A program made the translations under genes and the position numbers. The notes beneath the pieces were generated by a model that searched no databases, was not told where the DNA came from, and worked only from the letters and a program-made list of their open reading frames with translations. Source: Algoriphagus antarcticus (GTDB lineage Bacteria; Bacteroidota; Bacteroidia; Cytophagales; Cyclobacteriaceae). From it: a stretch of DNA of 64,000 bases. Below, piece after piece: positions 51,243-61,338 of the stretch. Location of the stretch: positions 1 to 64,000 of the forward strand of contig NZ_MSSW01000063.1 in the NCBI RefSeq assembly GCF_002150685.1. Direction: 5' to 3'. The stretch's first letter is position 1; each line of letters begins with the position of its first letter.

Positions 51243-51698
51243 ATGGCTGATGAAAATAAAGATAAAGAAGAGGGAGCGAAACCCTCTATCTTTATCCCAG
51301 CAAGCATTGATTTAGCAGGGATTACAGAAGAAGATGATGTGATTTCGGGAGGCATTTCAAGACCTATAGTTAAGGAGCCATCTTTACCAATTATTGGCTA
51401 CAAATTATCATTATTCGTTCTTTGCACAATTGGCGCATGCTTGTTGTTTTTCTTCATTTACTTACTGATCACACCACTAGATGCTACTTCGGATTTTGAT
51501 ATTTCTATATTAAATCCGGCAGATTCATTGTTTACTCAAAAACTAGAGGTATTTAAATTGGTCAAGGAGGAGAAAAGTGACATGAGGGCGTTTTTCATTT
51601 CAACGGCACAATTGATACTACTCAATTTACTTTTACCTGTACTTACCGCCATTTTAGGATATATTTTTGGTTCCAATAACAAATCCAAAGAAGCTTGA
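51243..51698 (+). CDS. hypothetical membrane protein
   Basis: 151 aa with two membrane helices (LSLFVLCTIGACLLFFFIYLL and LILLNLLLPVLTAILGYIFG) and an acidic N-terminus. No recognised family. Coupled to the small gene 2 nt upstream, so they may act together. Confidence 0.6.
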   Translation: MADENKDKEEGAKPSIFIPASIDLAGITEEDDVISGGISRPIVKEPSLPIIGYKLSLFVLCTIGACLLFFFIYLLITPLDATSDFDISILNPADSLFTQKLEVFKLVKEEKSDMRAFFISTAQLILLNLLLPVLTAILGYIFGSNNKSKEA

Positions 51699-51894
51699 GA
51701 TAAGATCAGGCATTCGTATTGTCCTCACCGCAAATCAAGATCTCTAATAATTTTTAAAGGACATCACTAACCTTTCAGCCAGATTGAATGCTTTTTCTTA
51801 AGTTTTCGATTGTGATTATTTAATCTCAATCCAAAAACTTAATCCTCCAACCCTTTGTTGACAAACCATACAAAAACCATTAACTGATACTTAA

Positions 51895-52944
51895 ATGACA
51901 CAGGTAAAAGCATATGCAGCTCAGAAAGCTGATCAACCACTGGCTCCATTTGATCTTAATAGAAGAACTCCAAGCCCAACCGATGTAGAGATTGAAATAT
52001 TGTATTGCGGAGTATGTCACTCTGATATTCACACTGCCCGAAATGAATGGGGTGGCACCATGTACCCTGTGGTTCCTGGCCACGAAATCGTTGGAAAAGT
52101 TTCTGCTGTTGGTTCTGAAGTCACCAAGCACAAAGTTGGCGACACAGTAGGTGTAGGCTGCTTCGTAGATTCCTGTGGTCACTGCAATAATTGTGAAGAA
52201 GACCTAGAGCAATATTGTGAAAATGGTCATTCTCAAACCTACAATTCATTTCTTCAGGATAAGAAAACGATTACCTACGGAGGATATTCCACGCATATTG
52301 TGGTGACTGAGAAGTTTGTCTTGAGCGTTTCTGACAAATTAGCTCTTGAAGCTGTCGCTCCTTTGCTTTGCGCAGGAATCACCACTTATTCACCTTTGAA
52401 GCATTGGAATGTCAAAAAAGGCGATAAAGTGGCCGTTGTAGGACTTGGTGGATTGGGGCATATGGCAGTGAAAATTGCCGCAGCAATGGGTGCGGAGGTA
52501 ACCATGCTGAGCAGATCTCCAGAAAAAGCCAAAGATGCTGACGCGCTAGGTGCACATCATTTCGAATTGACTACTAATCCAGAAAACATGAAAAAAATGG
52601 CAAGCTCATTCAACTTGATCATTGACACGGTTTCAGGACAACATGATTATAATTCTTATTTGGGTTTATTGAAAACTGATGGCACCATGGTACTACTTGG
52701 TGTTCCACCACAAATGGAAGAGATCCATGCTGGCTCATTGATTTTTGGACGAAGGAGCTTAGTTGGTTCCCTAGTAGGAGGAATCAAAGAAACGCAGGAA
52801 ATGTTGGATTTCTGCGCTGAGCACAATATTGTCTCAGATGTCGAAGTAATCTCGATCGACCAGATCAATGAAGCTTACGAGCGCACAATCGCCGGTGATG
52901 TTCATTATAGATTTGTAATAGATATGGCTTCTTTGAAAAATTAG
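51895..52944 (+). CDS. zinc-dependent NAD(P) alcohol dehydrogenase, YahK/CAD-like
   Basis: Medium-chain dehydrogenase that probably reduces aldehydes with NADPH. 349 aa. Catalytic zinc site CGVCHSDIH and GHEIVGKV; structural zinc CGHCNNCEEDLEQYC; cofactor motif GLGGLGHMAVKIA. Monocistronic with a terminator at 52961-52998. Confidence 0.92.
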   Translation: MTQVKAYAAQKADQPLAPFDLNRRTPSPTDVEIEILYCGVCHSDIHTARNEWGGTMYPVVPGHEIVGKVSAVGSEVTKHKVGDTVGVGCFVDSCGHCNNCEEDLEQYCENGHSQTYNSFLQDKKTITYGGYSTHIVVTEKFVLSVSDKLALEAVAPLLCAGITTYSPLKHWNVKKGDKVAVVGLGGLGHMAVKIAAAMGAEVTMLSRSPEKAKDADALGAHHFELTTNPENMKKMASSFNLIIDTVSGQHDYNSYLGLLKTDGTMVLLGVPPQMEEIHAGSLIFGRRSLVGSLVGGIKETQEMLDFCAEHNIVSDVEVISIDQINEAYERTIAGDVHYRFVIDMASLKN

Positions 52945-52960
52945 GAGAAAGGCAAACATG

Positions 52961-52998
52961 AAAAAAGCGACTGGGACTAATTCTCAGTCGCTTTTTTT
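52961..52998 (+). terminator. alcohol dehydrogenase terminator
   Basis: Stem AAAAAAGCGACTG...CAGTCGCTTTTTT with T-run. Confidence 0.93.
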
Positions 52999-53051
52999 GT
53001 TTCTGTAAACAATCAAAATCCCTATCTTTTTGATCGATACGCTACCGAACA

Positions 53052-53849
53052 ATGATGAAACTTCAGAAGACTCTACTTTTTACCATAATTGCTATTCTGA
53101 TCAGCTTAAGTTCCTATGGGCAGGATCCTGTTTTCAGTGAATACAAATCAGAGGAGTTTTCATTTGAAGGACAAGATGCCAAGGTTGTTTTTCCTGCAAA
53201 ACCCAATGATGAGAAACTTTGGATATGGAGAGCTAGATTTTGGGGGCATGAGCCACAGCTAGATAAAGCTTTGCTGGATCTTGGCTTTCATGTGGTTTAT
53301 GTGGATGTCGCAAATCTATATGGGAATGATGAAGCAGTGGAGGTTTGGAATAGGTTTTACAAACTTTGTCGAAAGAAATACGGTCTGAACAAAAAAGTAG
53401 TTCTCGAAGGAATGAGCAGAGGCGGACTTATCATCTACAACTGGGCTGCCCAAAATACCAAGAAGGTATTTAGCATCTATGCAGACGCACCAGTTTGTGA
53501 TATTAAGAGTTGGCCCGGAGGGCTGTATGCAGGTGCTGGTAGTCCAGCAGATTGGGGAAGATGCTTAAAGGCTTATGATTTGGATTCAGCTTCTGTGATG
53601 GATTTCAAAGGCATTCCGATTTATACAAGTATTAAAGTTGCGAAAGCTGGAATTCCAGTGATTCACGTATATGGAGATTCAGATAAAGTGGTTCCTCATG
53701 AAGAAAACACTGCTTTGCTGGCAGAGCAATTCCGCAAAGCAGGTGGAACCATCAAGTTAATTCCCAAGCAAGGCATTGGGCATCATCCACATTCTTTGGA
53801 AGATCCTACGCCTATTGTTAAGTTTATTTTAGAGAGTATTCGCAAATAA
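53052..53849 (+). CDS. secreted alpha/beta hydrolase
   Basis: 265 aa with a signal peptide (SSYGQ cleavage). The nucleophile elbow is GMSRGG (Ser about residue 121), catalytic Asp probably in VYGDSDKVVP and His in GIGHHPHSLEDP. Prolyl-oligopeptidase/acetyl-esterase-like fold; substrate unknown. M2 at 53055 is an equal start. Confidence 0.8.
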   Translation: MMKLQKTLLFTIIAILISLSSYGQDPVFSEYKSEEFSFEGQDAKVVFPAKPNDEKLWIWRARFWGHEPQLDKALLDLGFHVVYVDVANLYGNDEAVEVWNRFYKLCRKKYGLNKKVVLEGMSRGGLIIYNWAAQNTKKVFSIYADAPVCDIKSWPGGLYAGAGSPADWGRCLKAYDLDSASVMDFKGIPIYTSIKVAKAGIPVIHVYGDSDKVVPHEENTALLAEQFRKAGGTIKLIPKQGIGHHPHSLEDPTPIVKFILESIRK

Positions 53850-53912
53850 ACTGACTAATAAGCCATATCTATCTACTCAAAATCAATAATTTCAACTACT
53901 ATTTAATGCCTT

Positions 53913-54332
53913 ATGCTGAATCCCAAAACATCCACTATCCAAATTGTTTTTAGAATTATCCTGGGAGCTTTTATGATCTTGGCGGCTGTCGGGCATTTGA
54001 CTTTCCAGAGACAGGAATTTCAGGCACAGGTACCAGAATGGATTCCTCTGGCCAAAGACTTGGTAGTCATCCTTTCTGGCTTAGTGGAATTTGCATTGGG
54101 TTTTGGGATGATTTTCTTGTCAAAGCATAAAGTGAAAGTTGGGATTGCACTCGCCATTTTTTATGTTCTTATTTTCCCTGGCAATATTGCTCAATATGTA
54201 AATGGCACAGATGCTTTTGGATTAGATACAGATCAGAAGCGTCTAATCAGGTTGTTTTTTCAGCCTGTATTGATCATTTGGGCACTTTGGTCAACAGGAG
54301 CTTTTAAAGTACTCTTCTCTAATAAGAATTGA
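53913..54332 (+). CDS. DoxX-like membrane protein
   Basis: 139 aa, four helices (FRIILGAFMILAAVGH, LVVILSGLVEFALGFGMIFL, IALAIFYVLIFPGNIAQYV and LIIWALWSTGAF). The pattern fits DoxX/DUF4267-type small membrane proteins; the role is unknown. Confidence 0.7.
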   Translation: MLNPKTSTIQIVFRIILGAFMILAAVGHLTFQRQEFQAQVPEWIPLAKDLVVILSGLVEFALGFGMIFLSKHKVKVGIALAIFYVLIFPGNIAQYVNGTDAFGLDTDQKRLIRLFFQPVLIIWALWSTGAFKVLFSNKN

Positions 54333-54503
54333 GATTATTATTTGTTGTTATGGAAAAGTTTCAAAACAGCTTGTGATTTCATTCAAGGCAAATGATTAAT
54401 AGGCTGAATTGCTTATTTGAGCTTGAAAATTTCAGATCGAAGATTTTCACTTTTCTTAATTTTTCCACTGATTCAAATCGATTTTCTTAAAGGATGAAAT
54501 AAT

Positions 54504-55239
54504 TTGACCATGCGAAATCAACTTTTTAAATCTGACAATAGAGATTCAAACTTTACTTACCGAGGTGAAAGCCCTTCAAGACTTGACAATCTAACTGATG
54601 CTGTTTTTGGAATTGCGGTGACACCGCTAATCTTTAACATGGCCAGTGCAAATTCACTTGAGGATTTAATTGTGTTTACAAAAACACTTCCGGCATTTTT
54701 GATTAGCATAGGTTTTTTGATAGTGATTTGGCAAGAACATGTGCGCTTCTCTGAGATTTAAACCATGCGAGCTCCATGGCTAATTTTTCTCAATTCACTT
54801 TTTCTCGCACAAATCATCTTCTGTCTATATCCATTTCGGTTTTTGACACTATTCTTGACCAATTTGATCTTTGGCACAGAACTAACGTTACAGATTTCCC
54901 TCATTGAAATTCCTGATTTAATGATCTATAATGGCTCTATCGCATTTGCCTTATACTGTACTATTTTGGTTTTATAATTTGGCGTTTTGGAATAAAGAAG
55001 GCCTAGTCTTAAATCCATATGTGCACTTGCATGCAAAATATCAACGAATTAGAATGTTTAGTTTTCCCTTACTATCAATTCTAATTGTTTGGCTAATTCG
55101 CCCATTTTCAATTGGATGGGCTTCTTTTTTGGGAGGTGTACTGTATGCTTTTTACACCCCTGCAATAATGGTTTGGGTAAAATTTTACAAGAAAGTAGCT
55201 ACTTTGATTAGTAAAAAGAAGACTTTCTCAAGTGCCTAG
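54504..55239 (+). pseudogene. TMEM175/DUF1211-family channel, broken
   Basis: Three pieces make one TMEM175-like protein: SPSRLDNLTDAVFGIAVT (first helix with the family R-x3-TDAVFAI-type motif) to EHVRFSEI, then a TAA at 54759-54761, the same frame continuing to ILVL, and a frameshift near 54950-54975 after which FWNKEGLVLNPYVH and two more helices follow in another frame. Intact relatives are potassium-channel-like. Either a pseudogene or a sequencing fault. Confidence 0.75.
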
Positions 55240-55518
55240 GAGGAGAGCTTTTCGAGATTTCTACTGCCAAATTGAAAGTGACTCGAAAGCATAGTTTGGA
55301 AAGAAAAGCAGACGAATAACTGCAATTGATAAAGTTTACGACGGATAGCAAATCAGCTCCTAGGTATCGTACCGCTACCAAACCCGCTTGTGTTATTGCA
55401 CATCCTTTAAATGGTAACGTATCTGCGGCTGGAAATGGAATTGGTGAGATTTTGAAAGTGAATTTAGAGCAGTGGGAGATCATCAACCGTTTTAAACTGA
55501 TAGGGCGCACTACAGTTA
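55240..55518. other. intergenic region before the alr 3' end
   Basis: About 280 bp. Open frames exist on both strands (72 and 100 codons) but neither has a recognisable protein pattern, so I annotate no gene here. Confidence 0.4.
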
Positions 55519-56676
55519 CTATGACACTATTTCCCTCGGAATAGCAGCAGGAAGGCGGCTGAGCATCTCGTTGTTCAGCAATTGGGTGACTTCTGTGAAT
55601 GAGCTGATATTAATTGTATTGTTTCCTTGCCTTCCGACAAGTACTACTTCATCACCGACTTGCACTCCTTCAATATGAGACACGTCCACCATGAATAAGT
55701 TCATGTTGATCAGCCCTACTATGGATGCTTTCTTGCCTTTGATCAGCACATGTCCTTGATTTGATTGTGCTTTGGGATAGCCGTTGGAATAGCCCAAAGG
55801 CATCACGGCTACTTTCATATCCTGAGTCGCCTGATAGGAAGTACCATAGCCTATAAACTCTCCCACATCCACATCCCGGACATCCATCACATCGGTTTTC
55901 CAAGTAAATATTCTTCTCAGCGATCCGTCAGACTGCTTGCCTATCTCTTGAAGGTGAGCATAATAAATATCGGGGCTTGGCCAAAACCCATATTGTGCGA
56001 CCCCGATTCTCACCATGTCATAGACGGTGTCTTTAAAAGCCAAAGCTGCAGCTGAGCAGGCGATGTGGCGGATTTCTGGCATGATATTCTTCTGCTTGCA
56101 TTCTTTTAAAAAATTCTTGTACCGCTGATGCTGTGAATTGATCTTAAACATATTAGAAAAACTCTCTGCGCCACCAAAGTGAGTACAAAGCCCTTTGAAT
56201 ACTAAATGGTCAGAATGCTTTTTAAGAAAAGTAAGCGTCTTTGAAAATTCTTTTTGAGGCAGGCCTGTTCGGTTGGCGCCAGTTTCTACCTCAATATGAA
56301 CTTTGGCTTTTATCCCTAATTTTTTTGCGTTTTCCAACACCAAAGGAAGTCGGGCATAATTGAAAACGTAAAATTCAATTTCATTTAGAATCGCCCAGGC
56401 AATATCAACGTCATAGAGAATACCCATAATCATCACATCGCTACTTTTGGCTTTCGCAGTCAGTACCTCCTCTGCTTCAAAAGCAGAAGCCGTAGCGAAG
56501 TGATCAATTCCAGCCTTTTCTGCCATTTTTACAAATTGCTTGATCCCATGGCCATAGGCATTTGCCTTCACTACAGAGGAGATTCGGACGCCCTCTCCCA
56601 CTTTTTTGAGCAGAAAATTGACGTTTTTAGTAAGTGAAGATTGACTGAGTTCTATTCTCGATGAGTGTTTTACCAT
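55519..56676 (-). CDS. alr: alanine racemase, stand-alone
   Basis: PLP-dependent fold-type III racemase, 385 aa. PLP lysine K37 in SSVVKANAYGHG, tyrosine region GYGTSY, GYSNGYP (commonly GYADGYP) and INMNLFMVDVS (commonly CMD). It may racemise Ala or another amino acid. Many Bacteroidota carry their cell-wall Alr fused to MurF, so a free Alr within an operon with an ATP-grasp ligase hints at a specialised D-amino acid supply. Its start overlaps the 662-aa gene stop by 7 nt, so coupling is tight. Confidence 0.9.
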   Translation of the reverse strand: MVKHSSRIELSQSSLTKNVNFLLKKVGEGVRISSVVKANAYGHGIKQFVKMAEKAGIDHFATASAFEAEEVLTAKAKSSDVMIMGILYDVDIAWAILNEIEFYVFNYARLPLVLENAKKLGIKAKVHIEVETGANRTGLPQKEFSKTLTFLKKHSDHLVFKGLCTHFGGAESFSNMFKINSQHQRYKNFLKECKQKNIMPEIRHIACSAAALAFKDTVYDMVRIGVAQYGFWPSPDIYYAHLQEIGKQSDGSLRRIFTWKTDVMDVRDVDVGEFIGYGTSYQATQDMKVAVMPLGYSNGYPKAQSNQGHVLIKGKKASIVGLINMNLFMVDVSHIEGVQVGDEVVLVGRQGNNTINISSFTEVTQLLNNEMLSRLPAAIPREIVS

Positions 56677-58658
56677 AGTTTTATTTGTTGGTTCCAGAAG
56701 TAGGATTTACCCCAGCTCTCTTTTGCGATTTCCTCCACTTTTGTGATTTCTTCCTCAGGCACACCATCCAGCCAACTTTTCACATCCAGGGAGCTGTAGT
56801 GAAATGCATAAATCCTGGCGGAAAACTGATAAAAGGGTAAGGAGGATTCTCCGGGTTTTTCGCCTTGACCATTTACTGAAGGGCGGATTCCCTGTCCCCA
56901 ATCCTGTCTTCCTTCATTATTAGGGTTGAGAAAATAAGCACGTATTTCACCTGTGGGGCTTTTATCTACTCGCAACAGTGAAATGGCATGGAATCCAAGC
57001 ATAACCCCATTATTATTGGTGATGAAAATTCCCAATGGATTGGGAAAAGCCATTTTCTGATCCCCGTTGTAGCTAGGGTGAAATGATGCATAGAATATTC
57101 GGGTGAAACCTCTAAAATCCAAAATGGAATTACTGAGGTAGTCATAACATGAAGCAAAGCCTACCTGAATCCATTGTCCATACATCGCAAGATTGACCCA
57201 GCGATGCGGATCATCCCAGCGACCAGTAGCCAGTTTCATCATTTCATTATAGATCTTATCTAAGTGAGGTACTAGTACTACTGAGACCACATCCAAATTG
57301 TAATCCATACGATCAAGCAGACCTTTGCCAAGCTGATTGGATACCAAATCGTAGTTTTCAAATCGCATGATCAAATTATTTTGGGTAGCTACCGTGATGA
57401 TCATGTCAATGAGCTTGGCTGGGGAATGCTGACTCCACATACTCATACCTCTAGCTGATTGGCAGGTAGGATTATTTCCCTGACCTACCCCTAGCGGCTG
57501 ACCGAGCACCTTTATGGTGCCCCCGACGAGGTATTGCAAGGCTGTGACATCCTGATCAGGATTGACCAAAGATTTCAGAATTCTCTTCTCTACCTGTGGG
57601 TTTACCCTGATTTTACGCAGGTTCCCAAGAGCTGAGCGGACGGGGGTTCTAGAAAAAAGATTCCTACCAAGCATCCTTGCCAAGCCATATATACACTGGC
57701 AGTTGTCAAAGCTTACTGTCTCTAGGATAAGATTGGAAACTAGTTTGTGGAATTTTTCCCATTCAGCTATCCCCCGATCATTCAAGTCTAGACAGACTGG
57801 CACCAAATCAGGAAATTCGTTGACAAGCTTTCTCAAGAGAATTGCATGATAGCCGCTCACCAATCCAGTGGCATTCATATACCTTCCCATCGATTCAGCT
57901 TCGGACTGCAAAACTGATTCATCACTTCCCTCAATGAATGACCGATAAGCATCCTTATCAGAATGCACACGTGCCCCATCTGATGGCTGAAAAAGTGCAT
58001 CGATGAACACGTTCATATTTTGGTCATTCTCGGTATTGCCCGAGGTATCGAAGCGCCTTTTCACCAAAGTAATAAGCTCTCTCGCTTTGCGGGTAAGGAT
58101 CGGACGCTGAGCACATATCAGCTGTACTTCCACCACTAGCTTCTCATAAATCCCTACTAGATCTACTTCAGACATGATAAAAGAAAAAAGATTGAAGACC
58201 TTTTTCAGCTCACGCTCAGTCATCTTTATCCTAGTCTCCTCGGTAGCCTCTTTCAATGCGAATTCAAGATTGTGCACGATCGCCTCTTCGAGAAAATTCT
58301 GTGCTTCATCTGCCGAAATAGCATCATGCACGTCTTCTCCTTGGGCGTAGCGCAAAATCCTAAGCTCAGACAATATTTCAAAACTTGAGGTGGGATGCCC
58401 TGCTTTCAATGTGCCTTTTACCAAGAATGGAACGAGTTTGTCTGGCTCACTCCAAACTGTTTCTTCGAAGATTCCTGCCTTGTCCAGCATTGCACTTTGC
58501 TTATACAAATAAGCCATACCATTACTGGTAAGGCTTAATATGTCAATTTGACTAGCGAGTTTGGTTGCTTTCTCTTTTCTGGAGAGTGGGCCAGAACTCG
58601 TAAATTCTTTCAGACTTTGATCAAAATTAGCAAAGACCTTATCAGTGATTATTTCCAT
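56670..58658 (-). CDS. 662-aa protein with papain-like C-terminal motifs, unknown function
   Basis: No named family recognised. Residues 1-370 are mostly helical. From about 385 the order of motifs is that of papain-fold enzymes: Q393 six residues before C399 (QGNNPTCQSARGMSMW, papain spacing Gln19-Cys25), H557 in MLGFHAISLLRV and N578 in YFLNPNNEGRQDWG. This suggests a Cys-His-Asn peptidase, amidase or transferase. Cytoplasmic, no signal peptide. Lies between an ATP-grasp ligase (22 nt upstream) and a racemase (overlapping), which suggests joint action on a small peptide or amino acid product. Confidence 0.7.
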   Translation of the reverse strand: MEIITDKVFANFDQSLKEFTSSGPLSRKEKATKLASQIDILSLTSNGMAYLYKQSAMLDKAGIFEETVWSEPDKLVPFLVKGTLKAGHPTSSFEILSELRILRYAQGEDVHDAISADEAQNFLEEAIVHNLEFALKEATEETRIKMTERELKKVFNLFSFIMSEVDLVGIYEKLVVEVQLICAQRPILTRKARELITLVKRRFDTSGNTENDQNMNVFIDALFQPSDGARVHSDKDAYRSFIEGSDESVLQSEAESMGRYMNATGLVSGYHAILLRKLVNEFPDLVPVCLDLNDRGIAEWEKFHKLVSNLILETVSFDNCQCIYGLARMLGRNLFSRTPVRSALGNLRKIRVNPQVEKRILKSLVNPDQDVTALQYLVGGTIKVLGQPLGVGQGNNPTCQSARGMSMWSQHSPAKLIDMIITVATQNNLIMRFENYDLVSNQLGKGLLDRMDYNLDVVSVVLVPHLDKIYNEMMKLATGRWDDPHRWVNLAMYGQWIQVGFASCYDYLSNSILDFRGFTRIFYASFHPSYNGDQKMAFPNPLGIFITNNNGVMLGFHAISLLRVDKSPTGEIRAYFLNPNNEGRQDWGQGIRPSVNGQGEKPGESSLPFYQFSARIYAFHYSSLDVKSWLDGVPEEEITKVEEIAKESWGKSYFWNQQIKLW

Positions 58659-58680
58659 TAGTTAACTTTAAACTTGTATT

Positions 58681-59904
58681 TTATACGTAAAAATCCACCT
58701 CTTCATAATGTTTCAGTAGCTCCGTCATTCGGTCTGGATCCTCTCCCCGGAAGTTAATAGTACCGAAGTGATTACCGAATCCATCTCTGTCTCCACTCAG
58801 TTTCTGTCCTTCATAAGGAGCGATCAGCGTATGCTCAACAAAATATGGTTCGTTGTTCAAATCCTCAGGAATTTCAAGTTTAGAGAATTGACGCTTGCGA
58901 GGATAGATCATCACATTACCGTGATAGTTCTTAGGCTTGAAGTCCTTCGCCGGGAATATTCCATCAAGTTCCTCTTCGGTAATATTAGGGTCATGACAAA
59001 GAACAAATGCCGCCAATGCGTCAAATTCGTAAGCTTTGGAGCAAAGCTCCAAGATGTGTCCTCCCGGAATCCTACAAGCCGTTTCACCGAAATTCAATTC
59101 ATCATTTTCTGTAAGGAACCATTCTGGGTGAACCATTCCGTACTCAATTCCGAAAATATCCACCATTTTCTGCACCTGCTTGTGGATGAGATCACGCTTA
59201 CTCTCCAAGTAATGTCCTTCAGGAATGAAATTGGAATACCCCAGTTTTACATATTCCGTGATATTCAGGAATCTGATTTTTCCTTTATTAATAAATGCCT
59301 CGCATGAAAACTCACGACCAGACAAATGACTTTCGGCAAGACATGGGAAATCTGAATCCTCACATTTTTCATCAATATCACTCATAGACCGCAGTAACCT
59401 GTGCCCGACAGTACCTGCGGAAGCAAATGGCTTGATGTGCACCCAACTATCCGCTTCACCATCGAGCTGCAGATTGGCTTGATTGAGACGCTTCATAAAG
59501 GCTTTGACGCCCTCCTTATTAAACACTTCCTCAAAGAGTCCTACCTTCAACCCTCCAATTAAGGCCTTTCTCTTCATCATAGCCTTATTTCTGAACAGAA
59601 ATGCCCTGTTCAATACACGGGCATCACCACGATAAATCGAGTTTAAAGCACCTGCCCATTCGACAGTTTCTTCATACAATGGCACGGCTACGTCTGCATT
59701 AAACGCTTTAAGCTTTTCAAATAAATCCAGAGAATTTGACGTATCACTCCATTCGTCTAGCGGATAGGGAAGAAAAGGAATATTATTTTCAGTAGCATAG
59801 GGTTCGAAATCTGGAAAGGAAACCACTACAAAGGGTTTTCCAGTCTTTTGCATACTCTCTATGACGGGCAGACTCCAGCCCATTAATGCGAAACAATTAG
59901 CCAT
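58681..59904 (-). CDS. ATP-grasp carboxylate-amine ligase
   Basis: 407 aa, cytoplasmic. ATP-grasp signatures: the loop Lys in HIKPFASAGTVGHR (about residue 165) and metal/ATP-binding NFGETACRIPGGH (about 275). This is the biotin-carboxylase/amino-acid-ligase subtype, which forms amide bonds through acyl phosphates. The substrate is unknown. First gene of a three-gene operon with the papain-like protein and alr, so an aminoacyl or peptide ligation is likely. Confidence 0.85.
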   Translation of the reverse strand: MANCFALMGWSLPVIESMQKTGKPFVVVSFPDFEPYATENNIPFLPYPLDEWSDTSNSLDLFEKLKAFNADVAVPLYEETVEWAGALNSIYRGDARVLNRAFLFRNKAMMKRKALIGGLKVGLFEEVFNKEGVKAFMKRLNQANLQLDGEADSWVHIKPFASAGTVGHRLLRSMSDIDEKCEDSDFPCLAESHLSGREFSCEAFINKGKIRFLNITEYVKLGYSNFIPEGHYLESKRDLIHKQVQKMVDIFGIEYGMVHPEWFLTENDELNFGETACRIPGGHILELCSKAYEFDALAAFVLCHDPNITEEELDGIFPAKDFKPKNYHGNVMIYPRKRQFSKLEIPEDLNNEPYFVEHTLIAPYEGQKLSGDRDGFGNHFGTINFRGEDPDRMTELLKHYEEVDFYV

Positions 59905-60275
59905 GGTGGTTATTGGTTTTAAGGATTTTAAAATATGAAAGTGATGTTACTTTCGGTGCACAGAACGCGCAAAATAGGAAGGGACAGGTTTGTCTTTCCG
60001 ATGAAAACATCTACTTATATAAGGGTTCTCAGTTATAATAGTTCCATCTATTCCTAATCGCATTGATGTGTACAACAGTTTCTTGAAATATTTAAAGTTT
60101 ATGGCTTTTGCTATGTTAATCTGTTCATATTGAGATTATTCCAGTATCATCTACTCTCAATCAGGAAAAATCATAATTAGTATTTTATACTAAGAGGATC
60201 TCAAATCAATGCTGTATTTCAATTCCACAAAGAAGATCCTTATCTTAAAAGCCGTACCACAAACTCCTTTTAACT
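59905..60275. other. intergenic region between the ATP-grasp operon and fda
   Basis: About 370 bp between divergent transcripts; it must hold both promoters, but no clear TTTG/TAnnTTTG pair was found. No gene and no clear small-peptide frame was recognised. Confidence 0.45.
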
Positions 60276-61166
60276 ATGGATCAATTCGAAAAACAATTTC
60301 AGCGAATACAAGAAGGCAAAGGTTTTATTGCTGCTTTGGATCAGAGTGGTGGCAGTACGCCAAAAGCTCTTCTAGGCTATGGAATCAAGGAAAATGTATA
60401 TAGCGGAAAAGAGGAAATGTATCGCCTGATCCACGAAATGCGTGTGCGGGTAATGAAGGATCCCAGCTTCACAGGAGATAAAATACTGGGAGTGATTCTT
60501 TTTGAAAAAACGATGAACGGTTTTGTGGACAGCGTTCCTGTACCCGAATTTCTCTGGAGGAAAAATATTGTTCCCTTTCTGAAAATAGACAAAGGCCTTA
60601 AAAAGATTGAAAGCGGAGTAAAACTCATGAAAGAGATACCGACCATCTCTGAAAGGCTTCAGGATGCGAAAAGTAAAGGGATTTTTGGCACAAAAATGCG
60701 AGCAGTGATTTATGCCAAGGATGAAGCTGGGATCATTGAAATAGCCAAGCAACAATTTGAAGTGGCAAAAGTCGTTTTGGAAAATGGCTTAATACCCATC
60801 ATCGAACCAGAAGTGGATATCAATGCCGATGACAAGGTAGAGATAGAAACCATTCTGAGAGAAGCTCTTTTGGCTGAGTTGGATAAATTGTCCAGCGATC
60901 AAAACATCATCCTCAAGCTTACCTTGCCTACTGAAGCTGATTATTATACAGAGCTGATTCAGCACGAAAATGTAATTCGGGTTTTGGCTCTTTCAGGTGG
61001 CTATTCTAGAGATACGGCCTGCCGATTACTCACACAAAACCATGGCATGATCGCTAGCTTCTCCCGTGCCTTACTGGATGATCTGAAAGTGAAACAAAGT
61101 CCAGATCAATTTTCAAAGGGAATTTCAACTGCAATCGAGGAAATTTATCAAGCTTCAATCACCTAA
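60276..61166 (+). CDS. fda: fructose-bisphosphate aldolase, class I
   Basis: Schiff-base aldolase of glycolysis/gluconeogenesis, 296 aa. AALDQSGGSTPKAL, VILFEKTMNG, MRAVIYAKDEAG, LIPIIEPEVDI and ILKLTLPTE (Schiff-base Lys region) match the class I bacterial type. Monocistronic by context. Start at MDQFEKQF; a longer frame in another register is a shadow. Confidence 0.93.
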   Translation: MDQFEKQFQRIQEGKGFIAALDQSGGSTPKALLGYGIKENVYSGKEEMYRLIHEMRVRVMKDPSFTGDKILGVILFEKTMNGFVDSVPVPEFLWRKNIVPFLKIDKGLKKIESGVKLMKEIPTISERLQDAKSKGIFGTKMRAVIYAKDEAGIIEIAKQQFEVAKVVLENGLIPIIEPEVDINADDKVEIETILREALLAELDKLSSDQNIILKLTLPTEADYYTELIQHENVIRVLALSGGYSRDTACRLLTQNHGMIASFSRALLDDLKVKQSPDQFSKGISTAIEEIYQASIT

Positions 61167-61338
61167 AAACAAGCTCTATTCATACATTAAACTCAATTTT
61201 GCTACTAATGAAAAAGTCGATTTTCCTGAACATAGTAATATGGCGAGTAACGATAAGCTCTTTCTGTCAAGAAAATAGGTGCGCTTTTTCTGGTATTGGC
61301 AGTCTATTTTTTCTTCAAAAAATAAGTCTCCTGCAAAA

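Noticed and set aside
55208..55544. Open frames of 72 and 100 codons on both strands
   Set aside because: No recognisable domain, no family pattern, the plus frame overlaps the alr end; likely chance frames.
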